NCBI GenBank assembly: GCA_028689055.1
Contig: JAQTWZ010000012.1
Location: 1 to 54,229, forward strand
DNA from: Sulfurimonas sp.
Lineage (GTDB): Bacteria; Campylobacterota; Campylobacteria; Campylobacterales; Sulfurimonadaceae
Direction: 5' to 3'
Length of the DNA: 54,229 bases
A program made the translations under genes and the position numbers. Every line of letters begins with the position of its first letter. Position 1 is the first letter of the stretch. Below the pieces are notes generated by a model. The model ran no database searches, was not told where the DNA came from, and saw nothing but the letters and a program-made list of their open reading frames with translations. Below, one piece after another: positions 9,927 through 19,691 of the stretch.

Positions 9927-10637
9927 ATGACTTTATACCCAGCAATAGATTTAAAAGACGGAAAAGCGGTAAGACTTACAAAGGGTCTCATGAACAGTGC
10001 TAAGATTTACTCAGATGAGCCGTGGACTCTTGTCAAAAAGTTTGAAGAGATGGGAGCTGAGTGGGTGCACTTGGTCGATCTTAACGGGGCTTTTGCCGGT
10101 GAACCTAAAAATCTTGAACAGATTATTAAGATACGTGAAAACTGTAAAGTAAAACTTGAACTCGGAGGCGGTATCCGTGACGAAGAGACTATCAAAAAGA
10201 TGCTCTCTATCGGGATAGACCGAATTATTTTAGGTTCTATCGCAGTCAAAGATCCTGCATTTGTGCGCGAAATGGCCTCAAAATATCCTATTGCCGTGGG
10301 TATAGACGCGATAGACGGTTATGTCGCAGTTGAGGGATGGGGTGAAGTGAGCAATATGAAAGCAACAGATTTGGCTAAAGAGTTTGCAAACGCAGGCGTA
10401 GAAGCAATCATCTGCACGGATGTGGGCAAAGACGGTACTTTAAGCGGTGTTAATGTAGCGTTCACACTTGATATAGCAAGAGCAAGCGGGATCAGTACTA
10501 TCGCTAGCGGCGGAGTAAAAGATGCGAGTGATATAGAAGCACTTATAGCCACGAGAGAGGTAGATGGTGTTATTATCGGCAAAGCCTACTATGAAGGTAC
10601 GCTTGACTTGCCAAAGATGTTTAAACTGCTAAATTAA
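9927..10637 (+). CDS. hisA: ProFAR isomerase (HisA)
   Basis: Isomerises the aminoaldose ProFAR to the ketose PRFAR in histidine synthesis. It is a beta/alpha barrel of 236 residues when started at the ATG at 9927, which has AAGGAAG 6 bases upstream. The frame is open further upstream, but that would give an N-terminus foreign to the family. [20 protein letters not shown] carries the catalytic Asp. HLVDLNGAF, the phosphate-binding [22 protein letters not shown] with the second catalytic Asp, and IASGGV are all present. It is on the same strand as hisH and cheY but separated from both by short gaps. Confidence 0.97.
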   Translation: MTLYPAIDLKDGKAVRLTKGLMNSAKIYSDEPWTLVKKFEEMGAEWVHLVDLNGAFAGEPKNLEQIIKIRENCKVKLELGGGIRDEETIKKMLSIGIDRIILGSIAVKDPAFVREMASKYPIAVGIDAIDGYVAVEGWGEVSNMKATDLAKEFANAGVEAIICTDVGKDGTLSGVNVAFTLDIARASGISTIASGGVKDASDIEALIATREVDGVIIGKAYYEGTLDLPKMFKLLN

Positions 10638-10704
10638 TAGAAAAGCAAACAGATTTTTGCTATTATTGCCGGATAATTTTTAAATTTTTTATAAAGGATT
10701 TCAC

Positions 10705-11079
10705 TTGAAATTACTTGTTGTTGATGATAGTTCTACGATGCGTCGTATAATCAAAAATACTTTAGCACGTTTAGGGTATATTGATGTTTTAGAGGGAGGT
10801 GACGGTCTCGAAGGGTGGGCAGCTTTAGATGCGAACCCTGATGTTGAGATGCTTATAACCGACTGGAATATGCCAGAGATGAATGGGCTTGAGCTTGTCA
10901 AAAAAGTTCGTGCAGATGCGCGTTTTAAAGACCTTCCTATTATTATGGTAACAACTGAAGGCGGAAAAGCCGAAGTTATCACAGCGCTCAAAGCAGGTGT
11001 AAATAACTATATAGTAAAACCTTTTACTCCACAGGTACTCAAAGAAAAACTTGCTGCAGTTATGGGAGTTTCAGAATAA
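10705..11079 (+). CDS. cheY: Chemotaxis response regulator CheY
   Basis: Single-domain receiver of 124 residues that carries the phosphoryl signal from CheA to the flagellar motor switch. The acidic pair is D7 and D8, the phospho-acceptor is D53 in LITDWNMPEMNG, and the conserved Thr and Lys are in MVTTEGG and NYIVKPF. The start is TTG at 10705, with an AAAGGAT ribosome site about 6 bases upstream. The TAATG overlap with prmA suggests coupling. The order cheY-prmA-ftsH-psd-like-pssA is the Campylobacterota arrangement. No other che gene is near. Confidence 0.96.
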   Translation: MKLLVVDDSSTMRRIIKNTLARLGYIDVLEGGDGLEGWAALDANPDVEMLITDWNMPEMNGLELVKKVRADARFKDLPIIMVTTEGGKAEVITALKAGVNNYIVKPFTPQVLKEKLAAVMGVSE

Positions 11080-11906
11080 TGCAGGAGCATTATTTTGAGC
11101 TTGTCGTCAAAGTTTCATCACACCTTCCTCTTTACTCAGATTTTCTTATTGATACACTTCCTGTTGGTTTTGAAGAGACAGACGATGGTTTTATCATAAG
11201 AAGTGAAGATGAACTTGATACTATTGTGTGGGGTTTGGAACAGTTCACGGAAGCATTGCAAAAAGCCCTTGGACAAACGATAGAGCTTGAGTGTGTACAA
11301 ACAAAACAAAACAGCAGCGACTGGGTGAGTATGTACCAGCAAAGTATAGAACCTTTGGCAATCGATGGTTTTTATATACATCCTACATGGAATGAGCCAG
11401 ATCCGGATCTGATAAATATAGCTATTGATCCTGCTCTTGCATTTGGAACGGGACATCATCCTACCACGGCTTCTTCTCTTCGGGCAATCGGACGCTATGT
11501 AAAAGCAGGCGATACGCTGATAGATGTAGGATGCGGAAGCGGTATATTAGGCATTGCTGCGATGAAGCTTGGTGCGATAGTAGATGCGTGTGACACGGAT
11601 ATCGTATCGGTTGAAAACAGCATTGAAAACGCACAACTCAATGCACTGGAATTTTCCAAAATTTGGGAAGGCTCATGTAGTTTAAGTGAATCGACTTACA
11701 ACATAGTCGTCGCAAATATCGTGGCAGACGTTTTGACATTTATAGCAAAAGACCTCAAAAAAGCACTCAAAGAAGATGGAATCTTAATTTTATCCGGGAT
11801 ACTTGATAAATATGAAAATAAGGTTTTAGCATTTTATAAAGATTGTGATATTGTTGAAAGAATTGCTCAGGATGAGTGGGTAACACTCGTTTTAAAAAGA
11901 AAATAG
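11079..11906 (+). CDS. prmA: Ribosomal protein L11 methyltransferase (PrmA)
   Basis: SAM-dependent enzyme that methylates ribosomal protein L11 on lysines and the N-terminus. The 275 residues contain an N-terminal substrate-recognition region and a Rossmann methyltransferase domain. Family motifs are DPALAFGTGHHPTT (about 128-141), the SAM loop LIDVGCGSGILGIAA, and the catalytic-side motif NIVADVL. It starts in the cheY stop codon (TAATG). ftsH begins 12 bases after its stop, preceded by AGGAAAAA. Confidence 0.95.
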   Translation: MQEHYFELVVKVSSHLPLYSDFLIDTLPVGFEETDDGFIIRSEDELDTIVWGLEQFTEALQKALGQTIELECVQTKQNSSDWVSMYQQSIEPLAIDGFYIHPTWNEPDPDLINIAIDPALAFGTGHHPTTASSLRAIGRYVKAGDTLIDVGCGSGILGIAAMKLGAIVDACDTDIVSVENSIENAQLNALEFSKIWEGSCSLSESTYNIVVANIVADVLTFIAKDLKKALKEDGILILSGILDKYENKVLAFYKDCDIVERIAQDEWVTLVLKRK

Positions 11907-11918
11907 GAAAAATAAACC

Positions 11919-13919
11919 ATGTCAAAAAAAGAACAAAATAGTAATGACAACAACTTTTTTAATAAAAATCCATTAATAACATTTGCCATTTTTTCTGTTG
12001 TTATAATTTTACTCTTTAAGGTTGTTGTCGGTGAAGGCGGATCTGTTGATGGTTCTGCTACTGGAGTCAATACAAAAACAAAGCAGATAAGTTATTCAGA
12101 GCTGAAAAATCTTGTTGCAGCAAAAGAGGTATCGAAGGTAGATATAGGTCAGACCTACATCAAAGCACTCTCTGCAGACGGTAGAACTCTTTATACTACA
12201 CGAATCGTCAAAAACGACACAAAACTTACAGAAGAACTTGATAAACAAAATATCGACTATGAGGGTTTTAGCGAAACTAATTGGTTTACAGAGATGTTTG
12301 GATGGTTATTTCCATTTTTGATCATTATCGCAATCTGGATGTTTTTTGCAGGACGTATGCAAAAAAGTATGGGTGGCGGTATCCTCGGCATGGGGAACTC
12401 AAAAAAAATGGTCAACTCTGAAAAACCTAAAACAAAATTTGATGACGTTGCCGGTGTAGAAGAGGCAAAAGAAGAAGTGCAAGAGATAGTTGACTTCTTG
12501 AAATATCCTGCTCGTTATGTAGAAATAGGCGCAAAAATACCAAAAGGCGTACTTCTTGTAGGCTCTCCGGGAACAGGTAAAACACTCCTTGCAAAAGCGG
12601 TTGCAGGTGAAGCGGATGTTCCATTTTTCTCTGTAAGCGGCTCAAGTTTTATTGAGATGTTTGTGGGTGTAGGTGCAGCGCGTGTACGTGATCTTTTTGA
12701 ACAGGCAAAAAAAGATGCCCCAAGTATCATCTTTATCGATGAGATAGACGCTATCGGTAAAAGTCGTGCAGCAGGCGCTATGATGGGTGGAAATGATGAG
12801 AGAGAACAGACTCTTAATCAGCTTTTAGCAGAGATGGACGGTTTTGGTACAGATATTCCTGTTATCGTTTTAGCAGCTACAAATAGACCTGAAATACTTG
12901 ATCAGGCGCTCATGAGACCGGGTCGTTTTGATAGACAGGTTCTTGTTGATAAGCCTGACTTTGCGGGACGTGTAAAAATCCTCAAGGTACATATGCGTAA
13001 TGTAAAAATGGATGATGATGTTGAGATCGAAGAGATAGCCCGTCTTACAGCCGGTCTTGCAGGAGCGGATCTTGCAAATGTTATCAACGAAGCAGCACTT
13101 TTGGCTGGAAGAAAAAGTCAAAAAACAGTCAAACAAAAAGATCTATTTGAAGCGGTTGAACGTGCTATAGCGGGACTTGCTAAAAAATCACGCCGCATCA
13201 ATCCAAAAGAGAAAAAAATAGTAGCTTACCATGAAAGTGGCCATGCACTTTTGGCTGAGACAACTGTGGGTGCGAGAAAAGTATCAAAAGTTTCTATCGT
13301 TCCTCGTGGTTTAGCTGCTTTGGGCTATACCCTTAATAAACCAGAAGAAGATAAATTTATGATGCAACGTCATGAGATGTGGGCTGAAGTCGATGTTCTT
13401 CTTGGCGGTCGTGCGGCTGAGCAAGTTTTTATCGGTGAGATATCTACAGGTGCGGGCAACGACCTTGAACGCGCGACGGATATTATCAAATCTATGGTAC
13501 AAACTTATGGTATGAGTGATGTAGCAGGTTTGATGGTTCTTGAAAAAAGCAGACACTCTTTCCTTGGCGGCGGTGGACAAGCAAGTAGAGAATACAGTGA
13601 TAAGATGGCTGAGAGTATGGATGATTTTATCAAGACATCTCTTCATGAGCGATATGAAATCGTTGTGGCAAGACTTGAAGAGTATAGAGAGGCTATCGAA
13701 GAGATGGTGGCACTTTTATATAAAAAAGAAAATATTGAAGGTTCAGAGGTAAGAGAGATTATTCTCAACTTTGAAAAAGCGAACAATATCGACTCTAAAG
13801 TAACGCAAGACACAAGTCATATAGAAGATGAGCTCAAGCAGGATGCTACTATGTCTCCTAACAAAGAGACAAATAAAGCTCCAGTAGATGAAGATAGAGA
13901 GCAAGAAGATGAGAAGTAA
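11919..13919 (+). CDS. ftsH: ATP-dependent zinc metalloprotease FtsH
   Basis: Membrane-bound AAA protease that degrades misfolded membrane proteins and short-lived regulators. The 666 residues show one hydrophobic segment at about 18-37, a short periplasmic part, a second segment at about 127-145, and then the AAA domain. Walker A is GSPGTGKT at 215-222, with Ser in place of the more usual Pro. Walker B is IIFIDEID, and the second region of homology ends in RPGRFDRQ. The zinc site is HESGH at 438-442, and the third ligand Asp is in [10 protein letters not shown]. The C-terminal tail after about 610 is acidic and low in complexity. The last 11 bases overlap the next gene. Confidence 0.98.
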   Translation: MSKKEQNSNDNNFFNKNPLITFAIFSVVIILLFKVVVGEGGSVDGSATGVNTKTKQISYSELKNLVAAKEVSKVDIGQTYIKALSADGRTLYTTRIVKNDTKLTEELDKQNIDYEGFSETNWFTEMFGWLFPFLIIIAIWMFFAGRMQKSMGGGILGMGNSKKMVNSEKPKTKFDDVAGVEEAKEEVQEIVDFLKYPARYVEIGAKIPKGVLLVGSPGTGKTLLAKAVAGEADVPFFSVSGSSFIEMFVGVGAARVRDLFEQAKKDAPSIIFIDEIDAIGKSRAAGAMMGGNDEREQTLNQLLAEMDGFGTDIPVIVLAATNRPEILDQALMRPGRFDRQVLVDKPDFAGRVKILKVHMRNVKMDDDVEIEEIARLTAGLAGADLANVINEAALLAGRKSQKTVKQKDLFEAVERAIAGLAKKSRRINPKEKKIVAYHESGHALLAETTVGARKVSKVSIVPRGLAALGYTLNKPEEDKFMMQRHEMWAEVDVLLGGRAAEQVFIGEISTGAGNDLERATDIIKSMVQTYGMSDVAGLMVLEKSRHSFLGGGGQASREYSDKMAESMDDFIKTSLHERYEIVVARLEEYREAIEEMVALLYKKENIEGSEVREIILNFEKANNIDSKVTQDTSHIEDELKQDATMSPNKETNKAPVDEDREQEDEK

Positions 13920-14541
13920 TCTTTTACCGGTTTTAAGACAGGGTTGGGGCTATATCGGCTGGGCATTTGGGCTTTTTATTCTTTTTGCTTTATTTGACTA
14001 CACTATATTAGAGTTTTTATCTTTTGTAGCTTTTGTTGCGTTTATTTATATGTATAGAAATCCAGAACGAGAGTTGCCTTTGTTTCAAAATTCAAGTGTT
14101 ACAAGTCCTGTGGATGGGACTGTTGTCTCCATCGAAGAGCTTGATGATCTTGAATATGGATACAAAGTAGAGGTAGAAAGTGATTTTTCAGATGTAGCAG
14201 TTTTACGTGTGCCGATGAGTGGTTCTTTACTTTTTGCTACGCATCAAAATGGTACACGTCTTGCAAAAAATTCTCCTTTGTTTACAAAAACAAATGAAAA
14301 CGCAGTCCTTATTTTTGAAAACAGAGATGCAAACAAAGTCAAAGTTGTGCATCGATGTAAACAAAGTTTTGATGGGATTCATATAGATATTATTACAGCG
14401 CAACATCTCGCCCAATCTTACAGATATGGCTCGATGATTCACGGTATAACTACGATTTATCTACCGAGAAACTTTAGACTTAGTATCAATGTCTCCAATG
14501 AACTTATAGGTTCTGAAACTTTGATAGGGTATTTTTCATAA
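13909..14541 (+). CDS. Phosphatidylserine decarboxylase-related membrane protein, probably not catalytic
   Basis: A 210 residue protein started at the ATG at 13909, inside the end of ftsH. A longer start at 13888 is possible. Two hydrophobic segments near 14-45 are followed by YMYRNPEREL and SSVTSPVDGTVVSI, which match the Psd family start F-x-RxPxR...SPxDGxV. TNENAV and TIYLPRNF also align. The Gly-Ser pair that is cleaved to form the pyruvoyl cofactor should lie just before that last motif, but the sequence reads YGSMIHGITTIYLP, with His-Gly-Ile at the aligned place. The only GS pair (174-175) is several residues too early. I infer loss of self-cleavage. The gene sits 3 bases before pssA, so a role linked to phosphatidylserine is plausible. 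Confidence 0.7.
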   Translation: MRSNLLPVLRQGWGYIGWAFGLFILFALFDYTILEFLSFVAFVAFIYMYRNPERELPLFQNSSVTSPVDGTVVSIEELDDLEYGYKVEVESDFSDVAVLRVPMSGSLLFATHQNGTRLAKNSPLFTKTNENAVLIFENRDANKVKVVHRCKQSFDGIHIDIITAQHLAQSYRYGSMIHGITTIYLPRNFRLSINVSNELIGSETLIGYFS

Positions 14542-14544
14542 GCT

Positions 14545-15267
14545 ATGAAAAATCCCCCTCCAAACCTCTTTTACATACTGCCTAACTTTTTTACTGCTGC
14601 TTCTATTTTCTCCGGTACGTTTAGTATGATCAATGCTATCAACGGTGACTTTACAGAAGCTGCTTGGCTGATTATGCTTGCGCTGATCTTTGATGGTCTC
14701 GATGGAAGAGTCGCAAGACTTACAAATACCTGTTCAAAGTTCGGGATAGAGTTTGATTCTCTTGCAGATATCGTTGCGTTTGGCGTTGCTCCTGCTCTGC
14801 TTATCTATCTTTTTGTAGGGCATGATTATGGAAGATTTGGTATAGTCGTTTCTGCGTTATTTGTGATGTTTGGAGCTATTAGACTTGCAAGATTTAATGT
14901 GATGACTTCTCATAGTGAGCCTTCGGTATTTATTGGGATTCCTATTCCAACGGCGGCTGTCTCTATCTCTTTACTTGTATTGCTTTTTGAAGAGTACAAT
15001 CTCAAAGTAGAGTTTGGCTCATGGATATTGGTCTTTGCAATAGTGGTTTCGTTGTTGATGGTGAGTAATATCCGTTATCCAAGTTTTAAGAAGATGGACT
15101 TTACGCCAAAACATATGATGAAACTTTTTGTGCTCATCCTCTCACTCTCTTTGCTGATTTTTATGTTTCCGGTTGAGGGTTTTACACTGGTATTTGTTTT
15201 TTATATTTTGTATGGACCGCTGCGGGTTATCGGACTTTTTGCGAAGTTTTTACTCAAGAAGAAGTAG
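14545..15267 (+). CDS. pssA: CDP-diacylglycerol-serine O-phosphatidyltransferase (PssA)
   Basis: Integral membrane enzyme that makes phosphatidylserine, the precursor of phosphatidylethanolamine. At 240 residues with about eight hydrophobic segments it is the Gram-positive/Campylobacterota type of PssA, not the soluble E. coli type. The CDP-alcohol phosphotransferase motif is complete in the stretch DGRVARLTNTCSKFG followed by IEFDSLAD, at about residues 52-76. Its 3' end overlaps by 14 bases the end of the TPR gene on the other strand. Confidence 0.95.
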   Translation: MKNPPPNLFYILPNFFTAASIFSGTFSMINAINGDFTEAAWLIMLALIFDGLDGRVARLTNTCSKFGIEFDSLADIVAFGVAPALLIYLFVGHDYGRFGIVVSALFVMFGAIRLARFNVMTSHSEPSVFIGIPIPTAAVSISLLVLLFEEYNLKVEFGSWILVFAIVVSLLMVSNIRYPSFKKMDFTPKHMMKLFVLILSLSLLIFMFPVEGFTLVFVFYILYGPLRVIGLFAKFLLKKK

Positions 15268-17638
15268 GACTTTTCTCTTCTTTCTCTTTCTCTATGCTTT
15301 GTTTTTCAAACAAAAGTTTATCCAGGTCTATCTCAAAGTTAAAATACTCTGACACAAAACCATTGTCTCCCACTTTGGAGAACTGTATAGCCGCACCTTC
15401 ACTATTTTGTACTTGAAGATAGAGAAGTCCCAGCGCATAACGACTCTCTACGAAATTCGTATCTTTCATCTTAGAGAGTTCAAGAAGTGCGATAGCATTT
15501 TCATGGTGACCCGCTGCGGTAGAAGCTACGGCACCCAAGAAGAGTGTCAGTGCATCACGTACTTTTTGCTCGTCAATGAGATAGTTGTAAAGTGTAAATG
15601 ACTCTTCATAAGCCTTATCATAGAGTGATGCCAAAGCAAGTGCACTTGTGATTTCTTGCGTATTTGCATCCGTAGAAGCCAATGTTTTTTTGAGTTCTTC
15701 ACGAAGGAAATAGAGTTTACCCGTAAAAAGATGTTGTTGGATATACAGATAGCGCGTTATGTAGGGTCCAAAATGCAAATCATCAAAGTGAAATTTTTGT
15801 TCTTTGAGGTAGTTAAGTGATTTACTTGCATACTCTTTTGGTTTGAGATCTCCAAAGTGAGCATCAATATAAATCATGTGAGGCAAGATATCACTAGGCA
15901 GAAGCAGACTAAGTTTATCTGCTGAGCTTTGTGCTTTATCTACTTTGTTGATACCAAGTCCGATGATGACATCCATAGCCAGATATAGGGGCTGCTGTTC
16001 ATAGTTGCGGTCGAGCCATTCGATTGCTGAAATCATATTATTGTCAGATATATGCAAAAGATTGATATAGAGGTCTATCTCCTCATTTTGCGTTTCGTTC
16101 ATAACAGAGTCTTTCACGATTGATGCAAGTTTGGTGCTATCTTTGCCTATAAGTTGGCTTGTCATGATTGCAAAGATACCTGAGAGATAGTTTTTTGCAT
16201 CAAGATGATATGAGCGCAAGAAGTGCTCATTAGCTTTTACCATATCACCGAGTTGCGTATAGGTGAGTGCTAGGTTATAGTGCAGTATAGAGTGTTTAGG
16301 CTGGATTTTTAGAAGCTCTTGCAACTCTTCATTTGCTTCGCGTATCTTAAACGCAAGGGCTTTTTTGATTGCTTTTGCGATACCATAGTTTACATTTGAA
16401 GAAGAGGCACTTTTTTGTAAGTATTCTTTCGCTTCACCCATATTGTCTATAAAGATGTTTGCAGTTCCTTTGCGAATATAGCTGATAGTTTGGTTTGCGT
16501 TAAAGACCTTGTAAGGAGAAAAATAGAAGAGTTTTTGATAGATTATTGACTTTGAGTTTTCTATCTTTTCTCTATAGTGCACCTGCGCTTTTTCGGGTTC
16601 AAAAAGAGCTTCTTTGAGTCTTACTTTGATAGGATAGTGTAAATAAGCTTCTTCAGGAAACATATCTACGGCATTTTTTATATCTTGACCGCCACTACTA
16701 ATCTTGCCTGCTTTGAGTTTTACAAGTCCTTGTGCGAGTTGTGACTTTACGGGTTCGATATTTTTTACTATAGACTCTTTAAAGTGACTGATAGCAAGCG
16801 GATAATCTCCGATTCTTGCGTATAAAAGTCCTATACTGAAATCATCAAGATAATCAAAATCCTGCTCCATTGTTTCGATGGCTTCATAATCATTGCCAAA
16901 AAGGGCATTTATTTTTGCGAGAAGGTGCTTTTGTGTATTTGGATATTCATTTGATGTGGTATTTTTAAGAGCCGCAAGTGCTTCAAGATAGTTTTGATTG
17001 TAGTAGTTTATCAGGGCATAATAGTAAGAATAAAGAGGAGAGTCCTGTTCAAAAGGAAGATAGGCGTATGCAAGATCGATGTAATATCTGAACTTCTCAG
17101 GATTTTGTAGATGCAAAGAACATACGGCTGCGTTTATAGCGCTGACACATCTTTTTTCATCGTTTTGTATTGCTTTGGAAAATGTATCAAGTGCCTGTTC
17201 GTATTGTTTGTCTTTGAGTTGCGCTACACCTAGATTGTATTGGGATATGGCTTCACTGTAAAGTGCTATTTTTTCATACAAAAAGAGGGCTTCATTTTTG
17301 GACCCGTTTGAATAGAGATAGTTAGCTTTGGCAATCATGTTTTCGAGTTGGCTTGGTTCTATCGGTACTGTGTTGTTTTGGTCAAGTTTTTCTTCTATAG
17401 TATTCATAGAAAGAAGGTTTTCATCGGGAGACTTTTTAAATACAAGTAGCAATACGATAACTATAACAAGGATCAGTGCGATAGCAGAAGCACTTATGAT
17501 GATGATTTTTTTCTTTTTGGCATCCGAATCAGAAGATAGATCGGCAGCTGCGTTTAGTGGTGTCTCGGCTGAAACATCCGTAAACGCAGCCGCCTCCTTA
17601 TCTTCAATAATGATGATATCTTCTATCAGTTCTGCCAT
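15254..17638 (-). CDS. Large membrane-anchored TPR-repeat protein
   Basis: A 794 residue protein with a short acidic N-terminal tail, a KKKK stop-transfer signal and one transmembrane helix at about 44-67. The rest is built of tetratricopeptide-like helical pairs, for example YLYSNGSKNEALFLYEKIAL, QYNLGVAQLKDKQYEQALDT and LHYNLALTYTQLGDMVKANE. The C-terminus ends in a Lys/Glu-rich tail. The topology suggests a type II anchor with the repeats in the periplasm, serving as a scaffold for protein complexes. It stands alone, converging with pssA and preceded by AAGGTAGAG before the ATG. No partner is identified. Single-copy TPR proteins of this kind occur in Sulfurimonas, with unknown function. 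Confidence 0.7.
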   Translation of the reverse strand: MAELIEDIIIIEDKEAAAFTDVSAETPLNAAADLSSDSDAKKKKIIIISASAIALILVIVIVLLLVFKKSPDENLLSMNTIEEKLDQNNTVPIEPSQLENMIAKANYLYSNGSKNEALFLYEKIALYSEAISQYNLGVAQLKDKQYEQALDTFSKAIQNDEKRCVSAINAAVCSLHLQNPEKFRYYIDLAYAYLPFEQDSPLYSYYYALINYYNQNYLEALAALKNTTSNEYPNTQKHLLAKINALFGNDYEAIETMEQDFDYLDDFSIGLLYARIGDYPLAISHFKESIVKNIEPVKSQLAQGLVKLKAGKISSGGQDIKNAVDMFPEEAYLHYPIKVRLKEALFEPEKAQVHYREKIENSKSIIYQKLFYFSPYKVFNANQTISYIRKGTANIFIDNMGEAKEYLQKSASSSNVNYGIAKAIKKALAFKIREANEELQELLKIQPKHSILHYNLALTYTQLGDMVKANEHFLRSYHLDAKNYLSGIFAIMTSQLIGKDSTKLASIVKDSVMNETQNEEIDLYINLLHISDNNMISAIEWLDRNYEQQPLYLAMDVIIGLGINKVDKAQSSADKLSLLLPSDILPHMIYIDAHFGDLKPKEYASKSLNYLKEQKFHFDDLHFGPYITRYLYIQQHLFTGKLYFLREELKKTLASTDANTQEITSALALASLYDKAYEESFTLYNYLIDEQKVRDALTLFLGAVASTAAGHHENAIALLELSKMKDTNFVESRYALGLLYLQVQNSEGAAIQFSKVGDNGFVSEYFNFEIDLDKLLFEKQSIEKEKEEKSPTSS

Positions 17639-17822
17639 TCTCTACCTTATGCTTCTACTTAGAACAATATTTAAGCAAGAAAGATACCATTGTTTTTATA
17701 AATATAGCTAATAAGTAAGAGAACTTTTCAAATTGAAAAAAGCTAAGCAAGACTTTTTTATTGATTTAAGTCAATAACTTGCACTTTTTCATGCTATATA
17801 CTTGTAAAAAATAGGAATTGAC

Positions 17823-17987
17823 ATGCAAAATATCAGTATAAAAGTAAGATTAATGGTACTGGTTCTGGTGCCAATATTGGTTATTTTAGCACTTTCAGTA
17901 GGCAGAATTTTTTACGATGTCGGCATAAAAGAGAATCTTGAAACTACAAAACATCGTATTCAAGAGGTATATAATATTACTAGATAA
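17823..17987 (+). pseudogene. N-terminal fragment of a membrane sensor (chemoreceptor or GGDEF type)
   Basis: A 54 codon frame with a good ribosome site (AGGAATTGAC before the ATG) codes MQNISIKVRLMVLVLVPILV and on to KENLETTKHRIQEV. This is the usual first transmembrane helix and the start of the outside domain of methyl-accepting or diguanylate cyclase proteins. It stops at TAA, and no continuation in another frame is seen downstream. I read it as the leftover 5' end of a deleted sensor gene, although a small membrane peptide cannot be excluded. Confidence 0.5.
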
Positions 17988-18103
17988 AAATATCTGAGTT
18001 ATCGAAAATTTAGCTAATAAAAAGTGAGTAAACTATAGATAATAATTGTGTATAAGGTTAATATATTAAACTAGTTGATAGATATTGTCTGAAGGAGTTT
18101 GTC

Positions 18104-18310
18104 ATGAGAAAAAAACTCAGTAGATATTTTAATATATATGTAGTAATCTGGTTTATAGGAGTGTTTTCAATTTTATATCTTCTCTCTTTTGCATTTATAC
18201 TCAATGATGTTGCCGGTGGTTCAAGTAGAGAAATGAAAAAAATATATTGTACAGAAAACCCCGAGGAGTGTAATGTATCTATTAAGAAAGAGAGAACGCA
18301 AGAGAAATAG
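18104..18310 (+). CDS. Small single-pass membrane protein, unknown
   Basis: A 68 residue protein with a good ribosome site (GAAGGAG, 8 bases before the ATG). A basic start MRKKLSR is followed by a hydrophobic helix at about 10-35, and then a short polar tail with two Cys residues (KIYCTENPEECN) and a Lys/Glu-rich end. I do not recognise the family. It lies alone between the chemoreceptor-like fragment and the convergent serS gene. The clear start signal and membrane-protein composition make it more than a chance frame, but no homologue was identified. Confidence 0.45.
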   Translation: MRKKLSRYFNIYVVIWFIGVFSILYLLSFAFILNDVAGGSSREMKKIYCTENPEECNVSIKKERTQEK

Positions 18311-18428
18311 CTACCAACTCTAAAAAACTAGCTTGCTACGCTTTGCTTGCTAAAACAAAGCCTTGCAATTGTCATGTTATGAAAAAAATGGGAGTTAATA
18401 GGCAGTTGCATCTACCTCTTTGTAGTAT

Positions 18429-19679
18429 TTACATCCCCAAATAAGGTTTTAAAACCTCAGGAATAGTGATACTTCCATCTTCTTGCTGGTTGTTTTCCAT
18501 AATAGCGACAAGTGTACGGCCAACAGCCAAAGAAGAGCCGTTGAGTGTGTGGACTAGGGTGTTTTCTTTGCCGTCTTTGAAACGGATCTTCGCGCGTCTT
18601 GCTTGGAAGTCTCTTGTATTACTTACAGAAGATATCTCACGGTAGGTCGCTTGTCCCGGTAACCACACTTCTAGGTCGATAGTTTTTGCTGCTCCAAAAC
18701 CCAAATCCCCGGTACAAAGAGTAACAAGGCGGTGTGGAAGTTCTAGTGCTGTTAAAAGATCAGACGCACATGCGACCATCTCTTCAAATATCTTGTCGCT
18801 CTCATCTGGTTTTGCAAGTGCGACAAGTTCTACTTTGTGAAATTGGTGCTGACGAATCATCCCTCTTGTGTCACGACCTGCAGCACCTGCTTCTTTTCTA
18901 AAACATGAAGTATAGGCTGTCATTTTTTTAGGAAGCTCATCTGCTGCGAGTATCTCATCTTGATAGAGATTTGTCACAGGGACTTCCGCTGTAGGGATGA
19001 GAAAAAGTTCTTGACCTTCGACTTTATAAAGATCATCTTCAAACTTTGGAAGCTGACCTGTTCCCTCAAGTGCCCCGCGGTTTACGAGTGCAGGAACACT
19101 GACCTCTTCAAAGCCGCGTTTTGCGTTGAAGTTTAGCATAAAGTTTATCAGTGCGCGTTCGAGTTTCGCACCCATGCCAAATGAGACGCTAAAACGACTC
19201 GTAGCAAGTTTGACACCGCGTTCAAAGTCTATCCAACCGTTTTGTTCGGCAAGTTCCCAATGCTCTTTTGGTGTAAAGCTAAACTCTCTTGGAGTAAGCA
19301 CTTTTTTGATCTCTATATTGTCATTTTCATCTGCACCGTCTGGAACATCATCATCAGGGATATTTGGGATAGACATAGCGATAGACTCAAGTGTTTCTTG
19401 CGCTACTCTTTGTGTCTCAAGTGCTTGCGTGATGTTGATTTTGTTTGCATCGACTTTTGCTTTGAGTTCAGTGACATCTTTTTTCTCACGCATAAGTTGA
19501 CCAAACTCTTTACTCATTGCGTTTTGGTCTGCTTGTAGGCTTTCATAGGCAGTTTTTGCTGCTTTAAGTTCTTCATTTTTTTTCTTGAGCGCTTCTATAA
19601 GTGTGTTGTCCACACCCTTTCTCATGAGTTTTGCGCTCATGACATCAAAATCTTTTTGGAGTAGTTTTAAATCAATCAT
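18429..19679 (-). CDS. serS: Seryl-tRNA synthetase
   Basis: Charges tRNA-Ser with serine and also serves tRNA-Sec where present. The 416 residues show the N-terminal coiled-coil arm (about 25-105) that grips the long variable arm of the tRNA, then the class II catalytic core. Motif 2 is around [20 protein letters not shown] and motif 3 is around [19 protein letters not shown]. The ATG has AAGGAAAA upstream. A methylenetetrahydrofolate reductase-like gene lies 12 bases upstream on the same strand, so the two are probably cotranscribed. Confidence 0.98.
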   Translation of the reverse strand: MIDLKLLQKDFDVMSAKLMRKGVDNTLIEALKKKNEELKAAKTAYESLQADQNAMSKEFGQLMREKKDVTELKAKVDANKINITQALETQRVAQETLESIAMSIPNIPDDDVPDGADENDNIEIKKVLTPREFSFTPKEHWELAEQNGWIDFERGVKLATSRFSVSFGMGAKLERALINFMLNFNAKRGFEEVSVPALVNRGALEGTGQLPKFEDDLYKVEGQELFLIPTAEVPVTNLYQDEILAADELPKKMTAYTSCFRKEAGAAGRDTRGMIRQHQFHKVELVALAKPDESDKIFEEMVACASDLLTALELPHRLVTLCTGDLGFGAAKTIDLEVWLPGQATYREISSVSNTRDFQARRAKIRFKDGKENTLVHTLNGSSLAVGRTLVAIMENNQQEDGSITIPEVLKPYLGM

Positions 19680-19691
19680 TTTTTTCCTTGC

